This document shows, in pieces, positions 22,470 to 31,886 of a stretch of 64,000 nucleotides of DNA. Both the position numbers and the translations under genes were made by a program. A model generated the notes under the pieces. That model searched no databases. It was given only the letters and a program-made list of their open reading frames with translations, and was not told where the DNA came from. The stretch comes from Phytoactinopolyspora limicola (lineage in GTDB: Bacteria > Actinomycetota > Actinomycetes > Jiangellales > Jiangellaceae). Position 1 is the stretch's first letter. Each line of letters opens with the position of its first letter. The stretch covers positions 124,001 to 188,000 of the forward strand of contig NZ_JAAOEN010000009.1 in assembly GCF_011320225.1 (NCBI RefSeq), read 5' to 3'.

Positions 22470-25400
22470 ATGATTCGACGTGCGCGTCAGGTACCTGTGA
22501 GACGCAGCGGTGTGGTCGTCACGGCGGTGGCGATGGTCGCTGGGCTGATGTCGGTCGCGGGAGTGGCTGCCGCGGAGACACCTGTAGCGCGGGCTCCAGC
22601 CAGCACGTCCGGCGCGCCCCAGGTTCAGATCACGGCGCCTTCCGCGGATGAGCCGCTCGTCGCGCAGGCCGGCGATACAACCGAGGTGTCATTTACCGCG
22701 AACCGGTCCTGGCCGTTCGTGGTGGACCTCCGGGATTCCGCGGCCGACGGCGCGTGGCTGGAGTTCGCCGACGGCACCGGCAGCGGAACGGCGGAATCAG
22801 GCGGCAATGATGTTGCGGTATTGATCCCGGACGATCTGGCCGAAGGCGAGTACGACCTGCGGGTGCGGCTGTTCACCCCGGGGGCCGATCCCGGCCGCCA
22901 TAGGGCGGTGGCCGAAACTCAGGCCGATGCCGGCTTGCATGTAGAGACCGATTCGGAGCTGGGAACCTTCTCGACCGATTTCTCGGGCTACCCGGCCTGG
23001 GATCAGCCAGCCGACTGGTCGGCGCTGTGGGCTCCGAGCAACTTCTACATCCAGCACGACCCTAATCGCCTGATGCACTACGGCCATTTCAACACTGGTG
23101 GCCGGAAACTGATGACGCCCGACGCGGTCGGCTCGGTGTCCGGCGACGTCGAAGTGGCCACACTCGTCCGGATCGACGAGCCGATGCCAACGACCCGGTT
23201 CCAGCTGCATCTGCACGCGTCCGGCGAGCGCGGCGACGAGAATGCGTACTACCTGGACGTGCGGCCGGAGGTCACCCGGATCAACCGTGTCGTCGACGGT
23301 TCGTTCAGTGTCCTGGACAGCGGGACCACCGATCCCGCGTTCGAGTCCGACCGCTGGTATCACGCGGTTCTTGCCCGTGACGGTGAGGTGTTGCGCGCCA
23401 AGGTGTGGCCATACGGGGAATCCGAACCGGACGAATGGCTCGTCGAAACCACCGACACCAGCCACTCGGCCGGGCACGTCGGCGTAGGCGCACCTCCGGG
23501 AACCAACAACGACACCGCGCAGTTCGCATGGTTCGGCGTCGGCTACGACGGCAACGAAGCGCCGCGCGCCCCATCCGGCGTGGTTCCGCTGCCGTCCGAG
23601 CCTGCCCAGGTCACCGGGCTGACCGCTGTCGCCTCGCTCAAAGGCATCACCCTGCGCTGGGACGCAGACCCGCAGGCCGCCTGGTTCGACGTCGAGCGCG
23701 ACGGCGCCGTCATCACCGACCGGTGGCGGCAGGCGTCGTACTACGACCCGCTAACGACCGACGGCGTATCCGGGACCTACCGGGTCCGCACGGTCGACGC
23801 CGTGCACGGGCCCGGCGACTGGTCCGAACCGGTAACCGTCAGCGCCACCGACTGGCCCAGCGACCTGCTCACCGCATTCGAAGCCTCGGCCGCTGGTGAG
23901 TGGACCACCCATGAAGAGGAGCTGGACTACACCGCCGCCTTGGCTGACGCCTCCGGACGGGTCGCCGTCGAGGAGATCGGCAGGTCTGGACAGGATCGCT
24001 CGATCCAGCTCGTGCGGGTGGGATATCCCGAAGCGCCGGGCGACGACGACATCAGCGACCGGCCCGCGGTGCTGTTCAGCTGCAACCAGCACGGCGACGA
24101 ACCCGCCGGGCGGGAGGCCTGCCTGATCGAACTGCGTGAGCTGGCCTTCTCCGACGACCCCGAGGTACGTCAGTTCCTCTCGGAATGGGCGGTTTTGTTC
24201 GTGCCCACCCTGAACACCGACGGCCGGGAAGAGAACGAGCGGCGCGCCAACGGCATCGATACCAACCGGGATCACGTCGAGTTACGGTCACCGGAAGCGC
24301 GAGCGCTGACCGAGCTGATCCGTGATACCGAACCCATCCTGCAAGTCGACTTACACGAGGCCCAGTTCCAGCCGGACGGCCGGCGCGAGGCCGAGTTCCA
24401 GTCACCGGGCAACTTGAACAACCATCCCGATCTGAACGACCTGTCGTGGTCAATGGTGACCGACGACCACCTGCCCGCCGTGGCAGAAGGTGGTTTCCAC
24501 GGCGGCTACTACATGGTCCGCAGCTCCGGCTATCCGGGACCGGTGGGGCTCACGCAGGCCGGCGGGGCGCGGCACATGGCGGCCATTCTGGTTGAGACGT
24601 TGCGGCGGCCGACGTCATACCGTGCCGAGGAGACCGGCGACGAACACGACCCGCATGTCCGGCAGCGACGAGTCAGCAATCACCGGTTCTCCAGCCTGGA
24701 GCGGACCCGGAAGATCGCCTTGGAACGCCGGGAAGAGATCGAAGCAGCGTCGGCGGCCTCGGCTGCCGCCGCGGTGGCCAACGAAGGCCCGCTCTACTTC
24801 AGCGGGAGCGTCGTCGTCGATCCGGATCCCGATCTGGTGATCGATCCACCGTGCGGTTACGTTCTCGAACCACTGGCGTTCGATACCGTCGAACCGGTGC
24901 TCGACGCGCACGGGATCGACTCGTACACGTCGCCGGCCGGTCACGTCATACCGCTCGGGCAACGCAACCGGATCATGGTCGCGACCATGTTCGACGAGTT
25001 GTCCGGCAACGCCATTGCCGCTGGCAAGCGAGTGGATGTCTGCCCCGAACCGGGCGAGATCGAACCGCCGGACGGAACGACGTTCACCTTCGACTTCAGC
25101 GATCAGGAACCTGGAGCCGCGCCCTCGGGCTGGACCGAGATCTGGCGGCCGGGAGACTGGACCGTTCTGGACAACCCCGCGCGCCTGCGCCACACCACGA
25201 CGGAGGACACCCCTGGCCGGCAGGTGCTCGCCGCCGACGAACTGCACGCCATCGAAGGTGACGTCGACATCAACGCGGTCGTGCGGGTGGGGGAGGACGC
25301 ACCGAACCTGCGCCTGCAGTTGTGGCTGCGCGCCGACCCTGGCAGCCCAACCGGATCCGAGACCGGGTATTACGCCGACGTCTTCGGCGACAGTGTCCGG

Positions 25401-25709
25401 CTGAACCGGTTACACGAAGGTTCGTTTGTGTCCGGTTCCAGCCACGACTTCGGTGGCATGGAACCGCACACCTGGTATCAGATCCGTGCTCAGCGGTTGG
25501 GGCCGCGCAACTACGTGAAGATCTGGGTCTACGGCGAACCTGAACCGGACGAGTGGATGACCGGTTCCACACCCGGCGACACAATCGACAGCGGCGCGAT
25601 CGGCTTCGGCCACAGCGGGTCGGCCGGTGCGGACATCGACTGGGCGTTTCTCAGTGTTGGTGTTGACGGCCAGCCAGCCCCACAGCCGGAGCTGCCCGAC
25701 GACTATTAG
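22470..25709 (+). CDS. Secreted M14-family zinc carboxypeptidase with two LamG-like domains
   Basis: A 1079-residue exported protein. A signal peptide (SGVVVTAVAMVAGLMSVAGVAAAE) is followed by a concanavalin/LamG-like domain around residues 170-370, then an FN3-like domain (VTGLTAVASLKGITLRWDA). The peptidase domain, around 480-780, has zinc ligands in CNQHGDEPAGREA (His and Glu near 540) and DLHEAQF (His near 628), with NGIDTNRDH between. A second LamG-like domain (about 875-1070) repeats features of the first: PDEWLVE versus PDEWMTG, DVEVATLVRID versus DVDINAVVRVG. It likely cleaves peptides or cell-wall-linked substrates outside the cell. ATG at 22470 gives the signal peptide; the upstream extension is rejected. 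Confidence 0.87.
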   Translation: MIRRARQVPVRRSGVVVTAVAMVAGLMSVAGVAAAETPVARAPASTSGAPQVQITAPSADEPLVAQAGDTTEVSFTANRSWPFVVDLRDSAADGAWLEFADGTGSGTAESGGNDVAVLIPDDLAEGEYDLRVRLFTPGADPGRHRAVAETQADAGLHVETDSELGTFSTDFSGYPAWDQPADWSALWAPSNFYIQHDPNRLMHYGHFNTGGRKLMTPDAVGSVSGDVEVATLVRIDEPMPTTRFQLHLHASGERGDENAYYLDVRPEVTRINRVVDGSFSVLDSGTTDPAFESDRWYHAVLARDGEVLRAKVWPYGESEPDEWLVETTDTSHSAGHVGVGAPPGTNNDTAQFAWFGVGYDGNEAPRAPSGVVPLPSEPAQVTGLTAVASLKGITLRWDADPQAAWFDVERDGAVITDRWRQASYYDPLTTDGVSGTYRVRTVDAVHGPGDWSEPVTVSATDWPSDLLTAFEASAAGEWTTHEEELDYTAALADASGRVAVEEIGRSGQDRSIQLVRVGYPEAPGDDDISDRPAVLFSCNQHGDEPAGREACLIELRELAFSDDPEVRQFLSEWAVLFVPTLNTDGREENERRANGIDTNRDHVELRSPEARALTELIRDTEPILQVDLHEAQFQPDGRREAEFQSPGNLNNHPDLNDLSWSMVTDDHLPAVAEGGFHGGYYMVRSSGYPGPVGLTQAGGARHMAAILVETLRRPTSYRAEETGDEHDPHVRQRRVSNHRFSSLERTRKIALERREEIEAASAASAAAAVANEGPLYFSGSVVVDPDPDLVIDPPCGYVLEPLAFDTVEPVLDAHGIDSYTSPAGHVIPLGQRNRIMVATMFDELSGNAIAAGKRVDVCPEPGEIEPPDGTTFTFDFSDQEPGAAPSGWTEIWRPGDWTVLDNPARLRHTTTEDTPGRQVLAADELHAIEGDVDINAVVRVGEDAPNLRLQLWLRADPGSPTGSETGYYADVFGDSVRLNRLHEGSFVSGSSHDFGGMEPHTWYQIRAQRLGPRNYVKIWVYGEPEPDEWMTGSTPGDTIDSGAIGFGHSGSAGADIDWAFLSVGVDGQPAPQPELPDDY

Positions 25710-25710
25710 T

Positions 25711-26136
25711 TCACCGGGTCTGGCGGGCGATATCCTCGATCTGTTCGAGGATGGCTGCCGAGGGCACTACCTTGCCGGATGCGTAGGTAGACAGTCGGGA
25801 GGCCGAAGTGCCCAGGCGTTCAGCGAACTGCGTCTGAGATAGCCCGGAGTAGGCGATGGCTTCCCGGATCTTGCGGGCGACGCGTTCCTTCGGTGTCTCG
25901 CGGGCGCGGTCGAGCACCAAGCGCAGTACCGCGGCGCTCGACTGAGACTCGGCCATGTCGAGTGCTTCGGCGAGATCCTGGGCAACCTCGCCGTGTGGGT
26001 CCTTCACAACCCGTCCCGCGATTCGCCGCCAGTCGGTGAGGTCGCCGCGGTCGATCGCTGCGAGGATGCCTTCTACGCCCCACATCTCGACGGGATCGTC
26101 AGGGCTAACGTTCAGGTTGCGAAACTTCAGAGCCAC
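25711..26136 (-). CDS. XRE-family helix-turn-helix protein, putative antitoxin
   Basis: A 141-residue protein. The C-terminal half is an XRE helix-turn-helix (REAIAYSGLSQTQFAERLGTSASRLSTYASGKVVPSAAIL). The N-terminal half (MALKFRNLNVSPDDPVEMWGVEGILAAIDRGDLTDWRRIAGRV) is a helical region seen in antitoxins of this pair type. The GTG at 26136, preceded by AAAGGGGG, is the best start; it lies 14 bases after the AbiEii-like gene. It would neutralise or repress that gene. It is tail-to-tail with the M14 gene with one base between stops. Confidence 0.82.
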   Translation of the reverse strand: MALKFRNLNVSPDDPVEMWGVEGILAAIDRGDLTDWRRIAGRVVKDPHGEVAQDLAEALDMAESQSSAAVLRLVLDRARETPKERVARKIREAIAYSGLSQTQFAERLGTSASRLSTYASGKVVPSAAILEQIEDIARQTR

Positions 26137-26150
26137 GGTGCCCCCTTTCT

Positions 26151-26879
26151 TTAGCGGTAGTCTCCATAGGCAATCAGCCTTGCCACCTGCTGGCACTGGC
26201 TAGCGACGTTGGTCCAGTCATGCCAACGTGGGTGCAGCCCCTTGTAGTCCCGTAGACGGCGAAGCACCCGTGAGTCTTTAGGCTGTGGGTCCGCCAGCTG
26301 CCGGGTCAGCTGCGTGATGACCGAGCCCTCACGAACATCGGAGTAGTAGCGGTCAATATCGCTGAAGACGCGAGCTGAGGGTCCGGCACCATAGCGATCG
26401 CTTAGTGCCGCGACATCAAGATAGTCGCGAACGGCGTTGCGAGCGACGATAAGGAAGCCCTTGATGCGCAGCGTTTCCTCGAATGTCGGTACGGTCACGA
26501 CCTGATCAGAGGGGAGCCGAACACGGATCGTCTCCAGCGGTGTGGCACGGCGCAGTTGCCTCACGCCGCTTTCGATGCCCCCTAGCTCACCGAGAACGAC
26601 CTTCCCGGCCGCGGCACGATTGGTGACCCAGTCACCTTCGCGTTCTAGTGCGTCCAGGACGACGTCGAAGCGTTGTTTCAGGTCGTGTAGGACATGGTCG
26701 TGGTCGTAGGAAACCCGGTGACCCGCGTATAACGCCGCGGCAGAGCCGCCAACGAGTACGGCATCAGGTACCCGCTGTTGGAGTTCGGCAGCCGACTCCA
26801 GCACTGCAAGCAGGTCTGCGTGCCGGTCGGGCAACTCCCGCTCGACTTGTGCGGCGCTCGGTTGTTCAGGGTGTTCCAT
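26151..26879 (-). CDS. AbiEii-like nucleotidyltransferase, putative toxin
   Basis: A 242-residue protein of the AbiEii nucleotidyltransferase superfamily. The catalytic signature DAVLVGGSAAALYAGHRVSYDHDHV (around residue 38) holds the GS motif and the DxD-type acidic pair. It is followed by VTVPTFEETLRIKGFLIVARNAVRDYLDVAALSDR, another family block. Known AbiEii proteins modify tRNA or other targets and act in phage abortive infection. It precedes the XRE gene in one transcript, toxin first. The composition is less GC-rich than its neighbours, fitting acquisition. Confidence 0.82.
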   Translation of the reverse strand: MEHPEQPSAAQVERELPDRHADLLAVLESAAELQQRVPDAVLVGGSAAALYAGHRVSYDHDHVLHDLKQRFDVVLDALEREGDWVTNRAAAGKVVLGELGGIESGVRQLRRATPLETIRVRLPSDQVVTVPTFEETLRIKGFLIVARNAVRDYLDVAALSDRYGAGPSARVFSDIDRYYSDVREGSVITQLTRQLADPQPKDSRVLRRLRDYKGLHPRWHDWTNVASQCQQVARLIAYGDYR

Positions 26880-27052
26880 GACGGCAGTTTATCTGAACTG
26901 ATAATAGTAGGGCGGGGTAGCCGGATCCGTTCGGCGTATTCGTGCCACCTGGCTACCGTGGCGAGGCCGGTCTTGGAGTCCGTCCGCGAGGCTTGCTGGT
27001 ACTAGCTGACCAGGTGGCCTCGCTGCATCCTGCTCGGCGCCGGGTAAGGTTA

Positions 27053-27067
27053 TATTGATTCCCAATA
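27053..27067. promoter_or_regulatory. Inverted repeat TATTG-N5-CAATA before importer operon
   Basis: A 15-bp palindrome in an AT-rich patch about 35 bases before the permease start. A TAAGGTTA half-site, resembling half of an iron box, lies just to its left, but the second half does not match. It could be the operator of a metal-sensing regulator. The identity is not resolved. Confidence 0.35.
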
Positions 27068-27101
27068 ACTTTAACTCCTGCGTAGAAGGTGGCGGTGTCG
27101 C

Positions 27102-28205
27102 TTGGCCGTGTCGACCAAGGCTGCGAGTGTTCCCTCTGTGCAAGCCTCAAGACCGGCCCGGCGGCGAGGTTCTCGTGCCGCCACTGCCGGGCTGATTCTG
27201 GGTTTGTCCGTCTGCCTGATCGGTTCGGTATTCGTGGCGATCGGCCTGGGGTCGGCGGTGGTGCCGCCGGCGGACACGGTCCGGTATCTGTGGGCGTCGG
27301 TGACGGGTGGGACGATCCCGGCGGACGAGGTGACGCGCTACCAGATCATCTGGCAGATCCGTACGCCGCGGGTGCTGCTGGCGGCCATCGTGGGGGCCGG
27401 CCTGGCCGTCGTAGGTGCGGCGATCCAAGCCCTGGTGCGCAACTCGCTGGCCGACCCCTACATCCTGGGAGTTTCGTCCGGCGCGTCAGTGGGCGCGGTG
27501 ACGGTCTCGCTGTTCGGGGTGTTGTCGACGCTCGGGATCTACGCGGTGTCAGTCGGCGCTTTCGCTGGAGCGCTCGTCGCCACGGCGTTGGTGTACCTGA
27601 TCGCCTATGGCCGGGTCGGCGTGACCCCGCTTCGGCTGGTGCTGACCGGGGTGGCGTTGTCCTTCGGCTTCCAAGCGGTGATGAGCGTGATGATCTATTT
27701 CACGCCCACCAGCGAGTCGACCTCGACGGTGCTGTTCTGGACTATGGGCTCCTTCGGTGCGGCCACGTGGGGGTCGCTGCCGGTGGTGGTGGCCATCGTC
27801 ATCGCTGGGATCGTGGTGTTGCGCCGGTTCAGCCGGCCCCTCGACGTAATGGCGCTGGGCGACGAGACGGCGGCGAGCCTGGGCGTCGACTCGGTCCGGG
27901 TACGCCGGGGGCTGTTCGTCGTCACCGCGGTGATGACCGGCGCGATGGTCGCCGTCAGTGGAACCATCGGCTTCGTCGGCCTGGTGATCCCACACATCAC
28001 CCGCATCCTCATCGGCGCTCCACATGCCCGGTTGCTGGTGATCGCGCCGTTCCTCGGGGCCATCCTGATGGTCTGGGTCGATCTGATCTCTCGCACACTG
28101 GTCGCTCCGCGCGAGCTTCCGCTGGGTGTCCTGACCGCACTGATTGGGGTGCCGGTGTTCATCATGCTCATGCGGCGCAAAGGCTACGTCTTCGGAGGCC
28201 GGTGA
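27102..28205 (+). CDS. FecCD-family ABC transporter permease (second importer)
   Basis: A 367-residue BtuC/FecCD permease with about ten membrane segments. Family blocks are VVGAAIQALVRNSLADPYILGVSSGASVGAV, LRLVLTGVALSFGFQAVMSV and the coupling region LGDETAASLGVDSVRVRRGLFVVTAVMTGAMVAVSGTIGFVGLVIPHITR. Start is TTG at 27102 or GTG at 27108; AGAAGGTGG lies upstream. Its stop shares a base with the ATPase start. It is probably a homodimer, as only one permease gene is present. The substrate is a metal chelate such as a siderophore, haem or cobalamin; related systems have also been proposed for F420 precursors. Confidence 0.92.
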   Translation: MAVSTKAASVPSVQASRPARRRGSRAATAGLILGLSVCLIGSVFVAIGLGSAVVPPADTVRYLWASVTGGTIPADEVTRYQIIWQIRTPRVLLAAIVGAGLAVVGAAIQALVRNSLADPYILGVSSGASVGAVTVSLFGVLSTLGIYAVSVGAFAGALVATALVYLIAYGRVGVTPLRLVLTGVALSFGFQAVMSVMIYFTPTSESTSTVLFWTMGSFGAATWGSLPVVVAIVIAGIVVLRRFSRPLDVMALGDETAASLGVDSVRVRRGLFVVTAVMTGAMVAVSGTIGFVGLVIPHITRILIGAPHARLLVIAPFLGAILMVWVDLISRTLVAPRELPLGVLTALIGVPVFIMLMRRKGYVFGGR

Positions 28206-29020
28206 TGGAGCTGCGCACCGAGGATCTGACGGTTGAGATCGACGGTAAGGCGCTCGTCGCGGACCTGCGCCTGGACGCGGTGTCGGGCCAGGTGCTCGGC
28301 CTGGTTGGCCCCAACGGCTCGGGCAAGTCGACCGCTCTGCGGTGTATCTACCGGGCGTTGAAACCCAGCAGGGGAGTGGTCCGGATCGGCGGGGCGGACC
28401 TCACCGACCTCCCGCTTCGGGAGAGCGCCCAGCGGATCGCGGCACTCACCCAGCAGGGCGAAGCCGATTTCGACTTCACGGTTGACGAGGTCGTCGCGCT
28501 CGGCCGCACCCCACACAAACACGGCAACCAGCCGCTGACCGCCGCGGAGCGCGAGTTGTGCCGAACCGCGATGGCCCAGATGGATGTGCTGCACCTCGCC
28601 GACCGCGGGATCCTCGGCCTGTCCGGCGGAGAGCGGCAGCGGGTGCTGGTGGCGCGGGCCCTGGTTCAACAGCCGGAGATCCTCGTCCTGGACGAGCCGA
28701 CCAACCATCTCGACATCCGCCACCAGATCGAACTACTGGGCTACCTGCGCGGCTGCGGCCGCACGGTCATCGTCGTCCTACACGACCTGAACCTAGCCTC
28801 GGCCGTCTGCGATCACATCGCCGTGCTCGCCGGAGGGCGCCTGGTCACCCACGGCACCCCGACGAAGGTGCTCACACGTGAGCTCATCGTCGAGGTCTTC
28901 GGGGTGGAGGCCGTCATCGTGCGGCATCCCCTCAGCGGTGACCCGCAGATCTTGTTCGCCCTCGACGGCATGCCGTCGTCGACACCCACATCCGCGCCCA
29001 CCCCGGCGCGACTCGTTTGA
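28205..29020 (+). CDS. Metal-chelate ABC transporter ATP-binding protein (FecE type)
   Basis: A 271-residue ATPase. Walker A is LVGPNGSGKST (around residue 33), the Q-loop is ALTQQG, the signature is LSGGERQRVLVARALV, Walker B is ILVLDEPTNHLD, and the switch is VLHDLN. It is coupled to the permease by TGATG and followed ten bases later by the binding protein, so the three form a complete importer. The same frame stays open upstream across the permease gene, but that part is a shadow. Confidence 0.94.
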   Translation: MELRTEDLTVEIDGKALVADLRLDAVSGQVLGLVGPNGSGKSTALRCIYRALKPSRGVVRIGGADLTDLPLRESAQRIAALTQQGEADFDFTVDEVVALGRTPHKHGNQPLTAAERELCRTAMAQMDVLHLADRGILGLSGGERQRVLVARALVQQPEILVLDEPTNHLDIRHQIELLGYLRGCGRTVIVVLHDLNLASAVCDHIAVLAGGRLVTHGTPTKVLTRELIVEVFGVEAVIVRHPLSGDPQILFALDGMPSSTPTSAPTPARLV

Positions 29021-29030
29021 AAGGGACACC

Positions 29031-30035
29031 ATGCATTTCCCCAGGTACACCAGCCTGTCCGCAGCCACGGCCGCCGTCGTCGCGTTGACGCTGAGCGCAT
29101 GTGGTGCCGAGACCGAGACGGCAGCTGACGGAGAGGCACAGACCAGCACGGTGAACCGGTGTGGCGAGCCAGTGGAGTACACCGTGCCGCAGCGGGCGGT
29201 GGTCTACGAAGGGGGTAGCGCCGACAAGCTGTTCGCTCTGGGACTGGTCGACCACGTGCACGGCTACGTGATGCCGCCGGCCAACCCGCCGGTGGAGGAG
29301 TCGCCATGGGCAGCGGACTACGAGCAGGTCGAGTTCCTCTCCGACGACCTGCTCAACCGGGAGCTCGTCGTCGACGCCAACGCCGACTTCGTTGTGGCCG
29401 GCTGGAACTCCGGCTTCTCCGACTCGCGTGGCATCACGCCGGAGATCCTCGACACCCTCGACATTCAGAGCTTCATGCACGCGGAGTCCTGTTTCAACTA
29501 TCCCGGTTTCCCGGAGCAGCACACTCCGTTCGACGGGTTGTACACGGACCTGGAACGGCTCGGCCAGATCTTCGGTGTCGAAGACCGGGCCGCCGACCTC
29601 GTCGCCGAGTACAAAGAACGGGTCGCCGCGGTCCAGGATCAAGCCCCGGATGGCGACCCCGTGAAGGTCTTCCTCTACGACTTCGGTACCGCGAAACCAT
29701 TCACCGCCGCCAGCCAGGTGCCACCGAACGACATCATCCGGTTCGCCGGCGGCGTCAACATCTTCGGCGACGTCGAGGCGCGATGGACCGAGACCAGCTG
29801 GGAATCGGTGGTCGAGGCCGAGCCAGAGATCATCATCATCCTGGAATACAACGATCAGCCGGCCCAGGAGAAGATCGACTTTCTGAAGGAGAACCCGACC
29901 ACCGCGACACTGCCCGCCGTAGTAAACGACGAGTTCTACATCCTCGACTACAACGAGGCGATCTCCAGTCCACGCAACATCGACGGGTTGGAGAAGTTCG
30001 CCGAATACCTGCGTGAGTACGTCGCCACGCCGTGA
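29031..30035 (+). CDS. ABC transporter substrate-binding lipoprotein (FepB type)
   Basis: A 334-residue lipoprotein. The signal peptide ends in the lipobox LTLSACGAE. The mature protein has the two-lobe class III layout: RAVVYEGGSADKLFALGLVDHVHGYVM, then NADFVVAGWNSGFSDSRGITPEILDTLDIQSFMHAESC, and later IIRFAGGVNIFGDVEARWTETSWESVVEAEPEIIIILEY. It delivers the ligand to the permease encoded just upstream. ATG at 29031 follows GAAAGGGAC. Ligand not identified. Confidence 0.92.
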   Translation: MHFPRYTSLSAATAAVVALTLSACGAETETAADGEAQTSTVNRCGEPVEYTVPQRAVVYEGGSADKLFALGLVDHVHGYVMPPANPPVEESPWAADYEQVEFLSDDLLNRELVVDANADFVVAGWNSGFSDSRGITPEILDTLDIQSFMHAESCFNYPGFPEQHTPFDGLYTDLERLGQIFGVEDRAADLVAEYKERVAAVQDQAPDGDPVKVFLYDFGTAKPFTAASQVPPNDIIRFAGGVNIFGDVEARWTETSWESVVEAEPEIIIILEYNDQPAQEKIDFLKENPTTATLPAVVNDEFYILDYNEAISSPRNIDGLEKFAEYLREYVATP

Positions 30036-31285
30036 TGAGCTCTGCCCCCACCGAGCCACGGCCAGCCACCGATGGCGCGATCATCCGTGCCCTGTGGGTG
30101 GTGCTGCTCGCCGCGATCATTGGGCTGTTCCCGTTCACCATCTACTCGACCTTCCTGGTCCCCATCGCCGAAACGGCCGGGACCGACGAGGCGGTGGCCG
30201 GGAGCCTACGCGGGCTCGGTGGGGTGGCGGCGTTGGCCGTCGGGATGGGGTTCGCTCCGCTGCTGGCCCGATGGTCGCGGCCGCACACCATCGCCACCAG
30301 CCTCGGCCTGCTCGCGGTCGTCAGCGTCGTCGGCGCCACCGGCTCGTTGCCGGCACTCATCGTGTTCTGTCTCGGGATCGGCGCGGCGACGGCGGTCCTG
30401 ACCCCCGCCCTGCTCGGCGCCGCCACATCGGCTTTCACCGGGCCCGGCGACGCGGGCCGGGCCGCGACGATCGTGACCGCCACCCAGTCTCTTGCTGCCG
30501 TCCTCGCGGCGCCCGTGATCGGGGTGATGGGCTGGCGGTGGGGCTGGCAGGGGGCGTTGTTGGCGACCGCCGGGCTCGCGGGTGTTGTTGCCACGACGAC
30601 GATCCGAGTGGCCCGGCAGAGCTCCGAAGGGGATCGGCGCGAGTCCAACAGCCCATCGGAACCTCCCCTCGGATACCTCGCGTCGTTCCGGGCGCTCCGG
30701 GCGCGGCCCGATCTCCTGGCGCTCATCACCATCGCCGCGCTGCGGACCGCCTCCTTCATGGGGTACCTGGCCTTTCTCGCCGTGCAGTACAACGACACTT
30801 TCGGCATCGGGCCCGAGGTCTTCACGCTGATCTGGACGCTCAGCGGAGCTTCCTTCTTCGCGGGCAACTACCTCGCCGGGCGCTGGGTCCGATCCGGTTC
30901 CGGTCTGCGCCCCCGGGTGTTCTTCGTACTCGGGCTCACCGGGGCCACCGCCGCGGTGCTAGTGGTCTTCACCGTGCCGTGGTTGCCGCTGGCCCTGGCC
31001 GCGACCGTCGTCATGGGATTCGGTCACGCGATGGTCGCCGCCCAGGTCACCACCTCCATCGCCCATCGTGGCGGGCCGCTGACCACCACCGCGTACAGCA
31101 TCAACGCCGCCGGTATGAGCCTCGGAGTGTTCGCCGGCGCGGCTTTTGGTGGCCTCGGCCTCGCCGTCGCGGGCTCGACCGGCCTCGCTATCGCCCTCGC
31201 GCTGCCCACCCTGATCGCAGCTCTGCTGGTCCGGGCCGCGACAGCTGTGTCCTCCGTCGTCGCGTTCAGCGAGTCGGACCAGTGA
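30035..31285 (+). CDS. MFS transporter, CynX/NimT-like
   Basis: A 416-residue major facilitator with about 12 membrane segments. It starts AIIGLFPFTIYSTFLVPIAETAGTDEAVAGSLRGLGG, and the second half includes GFGHAMVAAQVTTSIAHRGG. It is coupled to the binding-protein gene (stop and start share one base; a GTG three bases earlier also fits), so it belongs to the importer operon. It may export the apo-chelator after import or bring in a related compound, which is inference. Confidence 0.85.
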   Translation: MSSAPTEPRPATDGAIIRALWVVLLAAIIGLFPFTIYSTFLVPIAETAGTDEAVAGSLRGLGGVAALAVGMGFAPLLARWSRPHTIATSLGLLAVVSVVGATGSLPALIVFCLGIGAATAVLTPALLGAATSAFTGPGDAGRAATIVTATQSLAAVLAAPVIGVMGWRWGWQGALLATAGLAGVVATTTIRVARQSSEGDRRESNSPSEPPLGYLASFRALRARPDLLALITIAALRTASFMGYLAFLAVQYNDTFGIGPEVFTLIWTLSGASFFAGNYLAGRWVRSGSGLRPRVFFVLGLTGATAAVLVVFTVPWLPLALAATVVMGFGHAMVAAQVTTSIAHRGGPLTTTAYSINAAGMSLGVFAGAAFGGLGLAVAGSTGLAIALALPTLIAALLVRAATAVSSVVAFSESDQ

Positions 31286-31331
31286 CGCGGCGGGTTCGGT
31301 CAGGCGGCGCCGCCGCGCCCCGAGCTCAGCG

Positions 31332-31853
31332 TTGACGCTCGTCGTGGTCAGCGTGTCGGTGACCTACGCCGGGACAGTGCTGCTAGGCCGGATGTTGGGC
31401 CTGTCGGCCGAACGTAGCTTGTTGATCGCCACCGGATTCTCCATTTGTGGTGCCACCGCGGTGGCCGCGGCGCGCAGTGTCGTGGACGGAGACGACGACG
31501 ATGCCGCTGCGGGGATCGCGCTGGTCACCATCGTCGGCACGCTCGCCGTTGTTGTGTTGCCGCTGCTGTACGGGCCACTGGGGCTCGATCCGGAGTAGTT
31601 CGGCATCTGGGCTGGAGCCAGCGTGCACGAAGTGGCCCAGGTAGTCGTTCGCACTATGGACATCATCCCCGCGGGTGTGGTGGACGCGGCTTCGGTGGCG
31701 CAGACCGTCCTGCTCGCCGCCGCCATGTTCGGCGTGGGTTCGTTGGTCCGGGTGAACCGGCTGATCCGCGGGGGCGGACCGGGCCTGGTTGTCGGCCTGT
31801 TATCCACCCTGTTGATCAGCCTGGTGTCCGTCGCCGGCCTGTCTCTGTTGTAG
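31332..31853 (+). pseudogene. YeiH-family putative sulfate exporter remnant with internal TAG
   Basis: In one frame the DNA reads TYAGTVLLGRMLGLSAERSLLIATGFSICGATAVAAARSVV, then LGLDPE, a TAG at 31596-31598, and FGIWAGASVHEVAQVVV, all matching the YeiH/UPF0324 membrane family. The N-terminal half is missing. The segment between HEVAQVV and the last helices (AAAMFGVGSLVRVNRLIRGGGP) is shorter than in intact members, so there is also a deletion. The gene is dead unless the stop is read through. Confidence 0.8.
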
Positions 31854-31886
31854 ATCGTCACTCGAGGGCGTCACGGCCGAGAAGTC

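Noticed and set aside
27045-27067. Iron box before the second importer
   Set aside because: Only one half (TAAGGTTA) resembles the consensus; the other half does not match, so I list only the palindrome.
27089-28204. Continuous frame leading into the FecE ATPase, suggesting a fusion
   Set aside because: The upstream part is a shadow of the FecCD permease in another frame; the ATPase starts at ATG 28205.
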